Assembly: GCA_913058555.1 (NCBI GenBank)
Contig: CAJXRJ010000289.1
Coordinates: 1 to 8,839, forward strand
Length of the DNA stretch: 8,839 bases
Origin: an uncultured bacterium
GTDB taxonomy: Bacteria; Planctomycetota; UBA1135; GCA-002686595
Direction: 5' to 3'
A program made the translations under genes and the position numbers. Below the pieces are notes generated by a model. The model saw nothing but the letters and a program-made list of their open reading frames with translations. It made no database searches and was not told the origin of the DNA. Below are positions 1 to 6,655 of the stretch, piece after piece. Each line of letters opens with the position of its first letter. The stretch's first letter is position 1.

Positions 1-2
1 CC

Positions 3-1670
3 AGCCGCTCCACACCTGCCGGCTCGCCGCCACCCCCATGCCCGGGCCCCCCTGGCGGTCCCCTGCTGTGGTGCCTGCTCGCCTCGGTTTGGCTGAGCCT
101 GGCCGCCTGCGCTGGGCCGGGTACCGAACGCAACCTCGCCCCCCTCTTCTCGTCGCACTCCGCAGCTGACGACGCAAATGAGATCGAGGCGCTTGGCGGC
201 ATGGTCCTTACGCGGCGTGACCCCGCCACGGGAGACCGCGACTATTGGGCTGTCCGGCCGATCGTGTCCAATCGCTACGACGACAACGGCGACCGCTTCG
301 CGTGGTTCCTGCCCCCACTCGGATTCAGCCGAGACGATGCGAGCACCGGTTCGCGTGTCGCGCAGCTCCTGCCCTTCGCCCGCTACCAGACCAAGCGCGA
401 GGCCAGCGGATTCCAGACCTGGTCCCTCTTGATCCTGCCCGGCATCTACTGGGCCTCCCACGAGGATGGCCGTGTCCAGCGCGCCTTCTTTCCGGTCTAC
501 GGCGTCGTCGAGAAGTTCCTGTCCCTCGATCGTGGCCGGTTCTTGCTGTTCCCCCTCTGGTTTCAGATCCAGCGCTACGGCCGCACGACCAATCACTTCC
601 TCTTCCCGTTCTTCTCCTTCTCGCGGGGAACCGGTGGGCCTGCCTGGCGGGCCTGGCCCTTGGTGGGACACAACTCGTGGAAAGGTCGATACGACCGATG
701 GTTCGCCGCTTGGCCGTTGCTGCATTTGCAGCGCAACGGGCTTCAGTACTCTGAGGAGCAACAACAGAAATCGTGGATGCTCTGGCCGCTCCTCGGTCGC
801 TCGCGCCGCGGCCCCGGCACACAAACCACCGTGTTATGGCCGTTCTTTGGGCGCACCACCGATCCAGAGACCGGGTTCTGGGCGTGGGACGGCCCGTGGC
901 CCCTGGTTAGGTTCCAGGGCGGCGATGAAAACCGCGCGGTGCGCAAGCGCGTGTGGCCGTTCTATTCGTTCTACGAGGGCGATGGCCTGCGCTCGCGCTG
1001 GTACGCCTGGCCCATCATCAACCGCCGACACGAGACCTATCCCGACGGCACGAAGGACTCCCTCAACGTACTCCCGTTCTGGCGAAGCTACACGCGCGAG
1101 CGCCGCCCGCTGGTGCTAGGCGGCGACGTGATCCCCCAGGACGAGCCCATGGGCACCAAGCGCTGGCGCAAGATCTGGCCCCTGGGCAAGGTCGCCAAGG
1201 GCCCCGATTCCAGCGACCTCCATGTCATCGACCTGAACCCGTTCCAGGAGCTTTCCTTCATTGACGAGCACTACGCTTGGCTCTGGGAAATCTACGGGCG
1301 CAAGCGCCGCGGCGACGTGGTCCGGTCCCGTTCGATCCTGGGCCTCTGGCGCCGCGAGAAAGACGCGGATGAAGATCGCCGGTCACTGAGCGCCCTCTGG
1401 AGCGCAAGGGACTACACGCGCGCCGGCGCGAAGACGCAGGAACGCTCCTGGCTCTTCGGGCTCATCCGATACCGAACAGTCGAGGGCCGCGGCTTCTCGC
1501 TCCTGCGCCCCGCCTTCCCCGGCCCCGGCTGGCCCATCCAAAGGACGCCCTCGTCCGTCCCTCCCCCGATCTCAACAGAACGTCCCGCGCCCTCGCCGCT
1601 CGACCCAAGCCCCCTCGCAGCTTTCGAGTCGGCTCCCCCAGAAGGCACCGCGCCCGGCCAAGCGCCCTGA
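3..1670 (+). CDS. Repeat-rich lipoprotein heading an Mla operon (5' partial)
   Basis: I do not recognise a named family. The frame is open from base 3 with no ATG, GTG or TTG before the ATG at 201, so the true start is probably upstream of the window. Starting at 201 would discard a clear lipoprotein signal: a hydrophobic stretch (LLWCLLASVWLSLAAC) ends in lipobox L-A-A-C with the Cys codon at 108-110. The mature protein would be about 520 residues. Numbering from the ATG at 201, short hydrophobic motifs centred on a Pro (W-P-L/F, L-P-F, F-P-L) recur at residues 20, 39, 58, 80, 98, 118, 136, 153, 172, 196, 214, 234, 253, 271, 292, 327 and 347, mostly 17-22 apart. Units without Pro continue to about residue 437. 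A Pro/Ala/Ser-rich tail follows. This suggests a repetitive beta fold in the envelope (inference). The stop lies 3 bp before mlaE, so co-expression with the lipid transporter is likely. It has no visible MlaA-like sequence. Confidence 0.85.
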   Translation, partial: SRSTPAGSPPPPCPGPPGGPLLWCLLASVWLSLAACAGPGTERNLAPLFSSHSAADDANEIEALGGMVLTRRDPATGDRDYWAVRPIVSNRYDDNGDRFAWFLPPLGFSRDDASTGSRVAQLLPFARYQTKREASGFQTWSLLILPGIYWASHEDGRVQRAFFPVYGVVEKFLSLDRGRFLLFPLWFQIQRYGRTTNHFLFPFFSFSRGTGGPAWRAWPLVGHNSWKGRYDRWFAAWPLLHLQRNGLQYSEEQQQKSWMLWPLLGRSRRGPGTQTTVLWPFFGRTTDPETGFWAWDGPWPLVRFQGGDENRAVRKRVWPFYSFYEGDGLRSRWYAWPIINRRHETYPDGTKDSLNVLPFWRSYTRERRPLVLGGDVIPQDEPMGTKRWRKIWPLGKVAKGPDSSDLHVIDLNPFQELSFIDEHYAWLWEIYGRKRRGDVVRSRSILGLWRREKDADEDRRSLSALWSARDYTRAGAKTQERSWLFGLIRYRTVEGRGFSLLRPAFPGPGWPIQRTPSSVPPPISTERPAPSPLDPSPLAAFESAPPEGTAPGQAP

Positions 1671-1673
1671 TCC

Positions 1674-2570
1674 ATGACCACCCTCATCCACTCGATGGCG
1701 CTCTTGCTGGGAGACCCTCCCGCCTGGGCGCCCGCTTGGCTGCCGGACGCCCTGCCGATCATGTTCGTGGCAGGCGTGATCTACGTGGCGTGGCAACTCG
1801 ACGGCTTCCGCGCCGCCGTGACCAACGTCGGCTCCCGCCTCGACCTCGCCTTCGCCGCAGCGAGACGCGTCCATCACCTCCCGAAGCGCCTGCGCTGGCT
1901 CCTCGAACAGCTCTACCAGGCAGGGATCCAAAACCTGCACGTGGTGCTGCTCGTCGGGCTCTTCATGGGCATGATCGTGGCTCTCCAAACGGGCATTGAG
2001 CTCGCGAAGTTCGGCCAGGAAGATCAGATCGGCACGATCGTCGCCGCGAGCATGACGCGTGAGATGGGCCCGTTCATCACAGCCATCGTCCTCGCCGCCA
2101 CCACGGGCAGCGCCCTCGCAGCAGAGCTCGGCACGATGTCCGTGTCCGATGAGCTCGCAGCACTCGAGGTGATGTCCATCGACCGGACCTCGTTCCTGGT
2201 GGTCCCGCGCGTGGCTGCGCTGATGGTGATCGCCCCCACGCTGACGGTGCTCTGTGATGCCATCGGCATCTTCGGTGGCGGCATCGTCGCCACAAGCCAG
2301 CTAGGCGTGGGATGGTCGCAGTACACGACGACCGCCTTCGAGGCGCTCCAGGAAAAGGGCGGGCTGATCCCGCTCCCGATGGACGTCTATGCGGGCCTTC
2401 TAAAGGCCTTTGTCTTCGGCGCGATCATCTCGGTGATCTCCTGCGCGTCGGGCCTCGAAGCCCGCGGCGGCGCCCTCGGCGTCGGCCGGGCCACGAGTCG
2501 GGCGGTGCGCGACTCGATCATCGCCGTCATCATCGCGAACTACTTCCTGACCTACTTCCTGTACCGATGA
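1674..2570 (+). CDS. mlaE: MlaE-family ABC transporter permease (phospholipid transport)
   Basis: This is the integral-membrane subunit of the MlaFED phospholipid ABC transporter in the inner membrane. It is 298 residues, somewhat longer than the roughly 260 of E. coli MlaE. The extra length is an N-terminal segment of about 40 residues that includes a probable membrane-associated helix (about 26-40). The family core is plain: GLFMGMIVALQTG (95-107), TREMGPFITAIVLA (128-141), GSALAAELGTM (145-155), ELAALEVM (160-167), VVPRVAA (176-182) and the C-terminal GVGRATSRAV (269-278). Two positions differ from the usual pattern as I recall it: T143-T144 where GRVGSA is common, and ANYFLT (288-293) where an Asp usually precedes the aromatic pair. 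The start 3 bp after the upstream stop has no Shine-Dalgarno sequence, so expression probably relies on coupling. Its stop overlaps the mlaF start in ATGA. Confidence 0.95.
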   Translation: MTTLIHSMALLLGDPPAWAPAWLPDALPIMFVAGVIYVAWQLDGFRAAVTNVGSRLDLAFAAARRVHHLPKRLRWLLEQLYQAGIQNLHVVLLVGLFMGMIVALQTGIELAKFGQEDQIGTIVAASMTREMGPFITAIVLAATTGSALAAELGTMSVSDELAALEVMSIDRTSFLVVPRVAALMVIAPTLTVLCDAIGIFGGGIVATSQLGVGWSQYTTTAFEALQEKGGLIPLPMDVYAGLLKAFVFGAIISVISCASGLEARGGALGVGRATSRAVRDSIIAVIIANYFLTYFLYR

Positions 2571-3391
2571 GCGAGCACGACATCAGCGCGCCGGAGACGG
2601 AAGAGCGCCAGGCACCGGAGCCGACCAAGACGGGCGACAACGACGTCATCATTCGCTTTGACGACGTTTACAAGTCCTTCGGCAGCCACCACATCCTGCG
2701 CGGCCTGTCCTTCGACGTGAAGCGTGGCAAGGTCCTCGGAATCATGGGCGGCTCGGGCACCGGCAAGTCGGTCAGTTTGCGCCACGTGATCGGGCTCTTG
2801 ACCCCGGACAAGGGCCGCGTCGAAGTGGAAGGGCGCAATGTTCCGGACCTCACCAAGCATGAATTGGGCGAGCTCCGAAAGCGCATGGGCTACGTCTTCC
2901 AAGAGGGCGCTCTCATCAACTGGCTCACGGTCGCTGAGAACCTGTCACTCCCCCTGAAGGAAAACAGCAAGCTCGGCGCCGATGAGATCGAACATCTCGT
3001 GGCCGAGAAGCTGAGCATGGTTCGAATCCCCGACGCCGGCGAGAAGCTGCCCTCCGAGATTTCGGGCGGCATGAAGAAGCGCGTTGGCCTTGCCCGCGCG
3101 CTGATCACCGACCCCGACATCATCCTCTACGACGAGCCCAACGCCGGGCTTGACCCGGAGATCTCGCGCTCGATCAACGAGCTCATGCGCGAGATCGCTG
3201 ACGAATCAGACGCCACCGCCCTGGTTGTCGAGCACCGCATCGAGTGCATCGAAACCGTGTGCGACGAGGTCGTCTTCCTCCACGAAGGCAAGGTGCTCGT
3301 TCAAGAGCCCACCCAAGAATTCCTTCGCCCCACCCATCCGCGACTGATCGAGTTCCTCGGTCCCGAGTCGCGCAGCTCCGTTTCCCGCTGA
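2567..3391 (+). CDS. mlaF: MlaF-family ABC transporter ATPase
   Basis: This is the cytoplasmic ATPase that powers the MlaE permease. It is 274 residues from the ATG that overlaps the mlaE stop by 4 bp. The same frame is open further upstream inside mlaE, but similarity to the family begins only after this ATG. An acidic, probably disordered tail of about 25 residues precedes the domain. ABC motifs appear in order: Walker A GGSGTGKS (61-68), Q-loop YVFQEGAL (109-116, Gln112), signature SGGMKKR (166-172), Walker B IILYDE (185-190), D-loop AGLD (193-196) and switch His223 in VVEHRIE. The SGGM signature is the form typical of MlaF/Ttg2A proteins. The switch-loop context VEH-R differs from the more common V-T/S-H-D. 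The other expected catalytic residues are present, so it should be active. It is the third gene of a tightly packed cluster and lies 7 bp before mlaD. Confidence 0.95.
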   Translation: MSEHDISAPETEERQAPEPTKTGDNDVIIRFDDVYKSFGSHHILRGLSFDVKRGKVLGIMGGSGTGKSVSLRHVIGLLTPDKGRVEVEGRNVPDLTKHELGELRKRMGYVFQEGALINWLTVAENLSLPLKENSKLGADEIEHLVAEKLSMVRIPDAGEKLPSEISGGMKKRVGLARALITDPDIILYDEPNAGLDPEISRSINELMREIADESDATALVVEHRIECIETVCDEVVFLHEGKVLVQEPTQEFLRPTHPRLIEFLGPESRSSVSR

Positions 3392-3398
3392 AGCCGCC

Positions 3399-4583
3399 AT
3401 GACTCCTCGCCGTCACACCCTCCTCGGGCTCCTGTTCCTTTCCGTGGTCGGGATCCTCTCGTACTACACGCTCTTCAAGACCGACTTCAGTCTCTTCAAA
3501 GAGAGCCAGGTCATGACAGCGTTCACCGAAGATGCCCGCGGTCTGCGGAAGGGTTCGCCCGTGCTGTATGCGGGCGTGCGCTGGGGGAAGGTCACGGCCG
3601 TCACCCCTGACATGACTCGGCCCCGCGCAGAGCGGGTCAAGATTGAGCTCTCCCTCGACGAGCCGATCAAGCTCTTCGGGGACCACGAGGTCACCATCGA
3701 ATCGGCATCGGTCCTAGGCGGCGTGCAGATCGGCATCGATCCGGGCAGCATCGAGGAAGGCGAAGTCTCCACCGACGACCCCCTGCGCGCCTCCTCAGCC
3801 CCCGACGTCCTGGCGGCGCTCGGCCAAGTGGTGGAAGAGAACCGTGAGCCATTGCGCAAGGCCATCGCCGGCATCGACCAGATCGTCGCGAGTCTCAACG
3901 GCTCCGAGGGGACCCTGGGACTGCTCCTGAACCACAAGGACACCGCCACGTCGTTCTCCAATGCGGTCAACTCCCTCCAAGGCACATTGGAGAACACGGA
4001 GGCGCTGACCGAGGAACTCCGGAGCGGCCAGGGCACGATTGGCAAGCTCATCTACGACACCAAGCTGTACGACGACATCGAGCGTTTCGTCACTGGCCTC
4101 GAGGCGACGAATACGGATATTCAAACCCTGCTCAAGGACGCCCGTGAGGGCGACGGCGTCATCAATGCCCTCGTCTACAACTCGACGATTGCCGACAACA
4201 TCGAAGCGACAACGGAGTCCATCAAATCCGCCGCCGCCAAGATCGACACGGGCGATGGGACGATCGCACGTCTCCTCAATGACGGCTCCATCGTGGACGA
4301 CATTCAGGCCGCTATCCAGGTCTTCTCGAACCCTGACGGGACGATCGGCAAGCTCTTCAATGACCCCGCTGTCTACAACCAGGTCCAGCAGATCGTGGGC
4401 GACATCGCCGACGCAACCGCCGCCCTGCGCGATCAGCGCGGCGTCCTCGGCGTGCTCTTCTATGACACCCAAGCCCGGGACCAGCTTCTCCAGGCCATCA
4501 ACGTCCTGACCGGCGGCCTCGAGGAACAGCGCGAAGCCGCTCCGATCGCGACCTTCCTCTCGACGGTTTTCCTGGGCTTCTAG
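3399..4583 (+). CDS. mlaD: MlaD-like MCE-domain protein with long helical repeat tail
   Basis: This is the periplasmic lipid-binding subunit that forms a ring on MlaE in characterised systems. An Arg-rich start (MTPRRH) is followed by one membrane helix (about 8-25), which anchors the protein in the inner membrane. A single MCE domain covers about residues 36-116, with DARGLRKGSPVLYAGVRWG (45-63) and the closing SVLGGVQIGIDPGS (104-117). At 394 residues it is about twice the length of E. coli MlaD (about 183). The extra 280 residues are predicted helix carrying six copies of a G-T/V-[IL]-x-x-L motif at Gly 171, 212, 253, 287, 314 and 348. The gaps are 41, 41, 34, 27 and 34, that is 27 plus multiples of seven. 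The tail ends in a hydrophobic segment (FLSTVFLGF). Long helical extensions in other MCE proteins form needles or tunnels across the periplasm; the same role here is inferred. The start is set by position and the membrane helix; no Shine-Dalgarno is visible. Confidence 0.93.
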   Translation: MTPRRHTLLGLLFLSVVGILSYYTLFKTDFSLFKESQVMTAFTEDARGLRKGSPVLYAGVRWGKVTAVTPDMTRPRAERVKIELSLDEPIKLFGDHEVTIESASVLGGVQIGIDPGSIEEGEVSTDDPLRASSAPDVLAALGQVVEENREPLRKAIAGIDQIVASLNGSEGTLGLLLNHKDTATSFSNAVNSLQGTLENTEALTEELRSGQGTIGKLIYDTKLYDDIERFVTGLEATNTDIQTLLKDAREGDGVINALVYNSTIADNIEATTESIKSAAAKIDTGDGTIARLLNDGSIVDDIQAAIQVFSNPDGTIGKLFNDPAVYNQVQQIVGDIADATAALRDQRGVLGVLFYDTQARDQLLQAINVLTGGLEEQREAAPIATFLSTVFLGF

Positions 4584-4610
4584 ACGTCAGCGCCCGAGAC
4601 CACGAAGAAG

Positions 4611-4647
4611 ACGCGCGCGGCCCTCTTTTCCCGGGGACCGCGCGCGT
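4611..4647. terminator. GC-rich hairpin between convergent genes, probable two-way terminator
   Basis: A perfect 10-bp inverted repeat, ACGCGCGCGG (4611-4620) and CCGCGCGCGT (4638-4647), encloses a 17-base loop. It sits in the 71-bp gap between the mlaD stop and the stop of the minus-strand arylsulfotransferase-like gene, where a shared terminator is expected. There is no clean run of T after the stem on the plus strand. On the minus strand the stem is followed by CTTCTTC. The structure is clear; intrinsic termination is inferred from position. Confidence 0.55.
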
Positions 4648-4654
4648 TCTCCGT

Positions 4655-6352
4655 TCACAGAAGATCGATCTGCACGCCGTTGGTGAAGTTCGACGTTCCG
4701 ACGGCGGGGTCTCGGTACCAGCACTGGAAGAACCACGTCTCGCCGGCCATGGCGGGTACCCGCCCTGAGGGCGTAGGCGTCCGGGTCAGGTCGAGCTCAA
4801 GGCTACCGACGCCTGCGGCTCCGCCGCTGAAGATCTCGGCGGGGTTCGCGTAGCGGCCGAGGTCCCCCGAGAGGCAGAGCGTGCCGGCGCTGCCGCCGGC
4901 CATCGGGAATGATCCAGAGCTAGATCCGTTGAGGAAGAAGCCAAAGGTCCCGGAGGGCATGCCCTGGGCCCAGAGCACGAGGGCATTTTCATCGGCGACC
5001 AATGAGCCCACGGCGTGGAGCGTCGCGGGGACGCCCGTGCTATTGGCGACGGCGGGGTCGCAGTAGGCGAGGCCAGTGACGCCCCCCGGCAGACGGCGCC
5101 CCTTGAAGGTGCGCTCGGACCCAGCCCCCGCGAGGTCGCTCTGCCAGCTCCATACGAGCGCGCCGGCCGGGTCGATTTCGATGAAGAGGCCGCTGTCCCC
5201 TTCCACCATCATCGTGTTCCCGTTCGGAAGTCGCTGGCAGCCGGAGGTCGTCGTGGAAAAGAACGAGTTGGCGTTGGGGTGGGTACCGGTCCAGACGGCG
5301 GCCGCAGGACCGTAGGACTGGAGCGGCGCCAGGTCGTAGGTGCCCGCTGCGTTGATGGGCGGCACCACCTCGTCGGCGCTCGAAAAGGCGCCCGCGGGAC
5401 GGTTGGTCCCGTTGTTGAAGACGAGCAGGTGGCCCGCACCTGGCAGGCCCTCGTCGATCCACTGGCAGTCGTGCTGCCCGTAAAGCCTTTGATCCGCCGC
5501 GGTCCCGCGCCCGTAGGCTGCGGGGTTGCCCCACCGGTACAGCAGGTCTCCACCGCGCCCGCGGGTGCCCCCCGTCGACCCCGCGGCCTCTTGGGTGGTC
5601 GTGCCGTGGTCAATGACCCAGATTTCGCTCAGGGCACGGGACGAGATCACGATCTGGTCGAGCTCAGCGTTGTAGTCGATCCCGTTGCAGTGCAACCAAT
5701 CGCCGTTCTGCCCGCCGCCGCCCGCCGGGAAGTTGATGTCGAGGCGCCCGGGGTGGTCCGCCGGCACGCCGAATCCGGGCTTCGTCGCGTCGAAGTCCTG
5801 CACGAGGTGATCAAACGCGCGCCAGCGCCACACGACCGATGCTCCGCCAAGGCCATCAGGCTCCACCTCAATGATCTCCTCAGCCAGGAAGGCGCCCCCG
5901 AGGCCCGCAGGATTGCGGCCAGCCGCCACCGCCGCAGCGCCCCCAACGGCGTCCCAAGCGATCATCAACACGTTGCCATTCGGCATGAGCGCAATGTCGT
6001 GGTGGGAATGAAACGTTGCTCCCGTGTACTGGAAGCTCCAAAGCACCTGGCCGTCCCAAGAAACGCGCTCGATCCCGCCACCACCGCCGCCGCCCGCGAA
6101 GCCACCGTTCAGGTTCTGCGTCCGAACCAGGTCGCCGTTGGGCGCGAGGTACACCGCCGAGCCGGGGCGGAAGGACCCCGGCCAGGATTGAACGACGTCG
6201 CCGGCCAGATCCACCGCAAAGGTCGTCGTGGACCTCGACGGCTGAAACACCGTGATCCCAGGTTGGGGCGTGCCCTGGGCACCGGCGGGGGCCGCGAGAG
6301 CTACGAGAAGAAGGGCACGAGAGATCATGGAGCGGCCGTAGAGGGGGTTCAT
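4655..6352 (-). CDS. Secreted arylsulfotransferase (ASST)-type beta-propeller protein
   Basis: It probably transfers sulfate from phenolic sulfate donors to other phenols without PAPS, outside the cytoplasm; this is a family-level prediction. It has 565 residues. A signal peptide ends at PAGA-Q (about residue 25). The start may be Met1 or Met9 (codon 6326-6328); Met9 gives the more compact signal. Propeller repeats show PNGN/PNGD turns at 71, 124 and 376 and a seven-Gly run at 87-93. Candidate catalytic residues are His117 or His118 (HSHHD), His221 and Asn223 (WLHCNG), Arg239 (SSRAL) and His294 (GQHDC, probable sulfated His). Spacings of 104, 2, 16 and 55 resemble the E. coli set His252, His356, Asn358, Arg374, His436 as I recall it. 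About 130 residues present before the first His in E. coli are absent. Residues 445-565 form a separate domain (WAQGMPSGTFGFFLNG; GETWFFQCWYRD; SNFTNGVQIDLL) common in secreted planctomycete proteins. No dsbL/dsbI neighbours are visible. Family assignment is fairly sure, substrate unknown. Confidence 0.8.
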   Translation of the reverse strand: MNPLYGRSMISRALLLVALAAPAGAQGTPQPGITVFQPSRSTTTFAVDLAGDVVQSWPGSFRPGSAVYLAPNGDLVRTQNLNGGFAGGGGGGGIERVSWDGQVLWSFQYTGATFHSHHDIALMPNGNVLMIAWDAVGGAAAVAAGRNPAGLGGAFLAEEIIEVEPDGLGGASVVWRWRAFDHLVQDFDATKPGFGVPADHPGRLDINFPAGGGGQNGDWLHCNGIDYNAELDQIVISSRALSEIWVIDHGTTTQEAAGSTGGTRGRGGDLLYRWGNPAAYGRGTAADQRLYGQHDCQWIDEGLPGAGHLLVFNNGTNRPAGAFSSADEVVPPINAAGTYDLAPLQSYGPAAAVWTGTHPNANSFFSTTTSGCQRLPNGNTMMVEGDSGLFIEIDPAGALVWSWQSDLAGAGSERTFKGRRLPGGVTGLAYCDPAVANSTGVPATLHAVGSLVADENALVLWAQGMPSGTFGFFLNGSSSGSFPMAGGSAGTLCLSGDLGRYANPAEIFSGGAAGVGSLELDLTRTPTPSGRVPAMAGETWFFQCWYRDPAVGTSNFTNGVQIDLL

Positions 6353-6655
6353 GTGGTTCTTGAACCCAAGACTGGCACGAAGTCACGTGGACCACAGACC
6401 TGTCTCATGATTCTCTCAAACGCCGCCTGGGGCCCAGGACACACAACGCGACCGGCTGCCGTCCCCCTTTCAGCCTTGCCACGGGCGGCGGGACGGACTC
6501 CCCCCGTGGATCGAACTCCTATCGAAGACTCCCGAGCGAAGAACACCTGGGCCGGTCAGAATTTGAGGCGAAGGGCGAATCGCATTGAGCGCACCACGAC
6601 TCCTTAGCTCGATCGCCCCGCAGGCAGCCCGCTTGGTTCCCACTCGCATCCCACC
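6353..6655. other. Divergent intergenic region, no gene seen
   Basis: This 303-base stretch separates the minus-strand arylsulfotransferase-like gene from the plus-strand FG-GAP gene and must hold the promoters of both unless they are transcribed from further away. I found no convincing open frame, RNA gene, repeat or operator. The best promoter-like hexamer for the minus-strand gene is TTGAGA (complement of 6414-6419), but no good -10 box lies 16-18 bases downstream. An in-frame TAG at 6605-6607 limits how far upstream the FG-GAP protein can start. Confidence 0.6.

Noticed and set aside
201..1670. Start of the lipoprotein at the ATG at 201
   Set aside because: This would remove the hydrophobic signal and lipobox that are encoded in frame just upstream, and the frame stays open to the edge of the window.
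2312..2566. Upstream extension of the mlaF frame into mlaE (85 extra codons)
   Set aside because: The extension is Arg/Pro-rich shadow sequence inside mlaE. The ABC protein is complete from the ATG at 2567, which overlaps the mlaE stop in the usual ATGA way.
3795..4472. Minus-strand open frame of 225 codons inside mlaD
   Set aside because: It is a shadow of the MlaD repeat region; its repeated look (VVIEE, VVDEL) mirrors the helical repeats on the other strand.
6384..6389. CACGTG palindrome in the divergent intergenic region as a possible operator
   Set aside because: Only six bases are symmetric, a length expected a few times by chance in a window of this size and base content, and no second copy or nearby regulator supports it.
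5015..6607. Plus-strand open frame of 530 codons
   Set aside because: It lies antisense to the ASST-like gene and has no recognisable domain, signal peptide or natural composition (Arg/Pro/Gly/Val-rich, typical of GC-rich shadow frames).
6353..6655. Possible tRNA, small RNA or riboswitch between the divergent genes
   Set aside because: I found no cloverleaf, no long stem and no recognisable riboswitch core on either strand.
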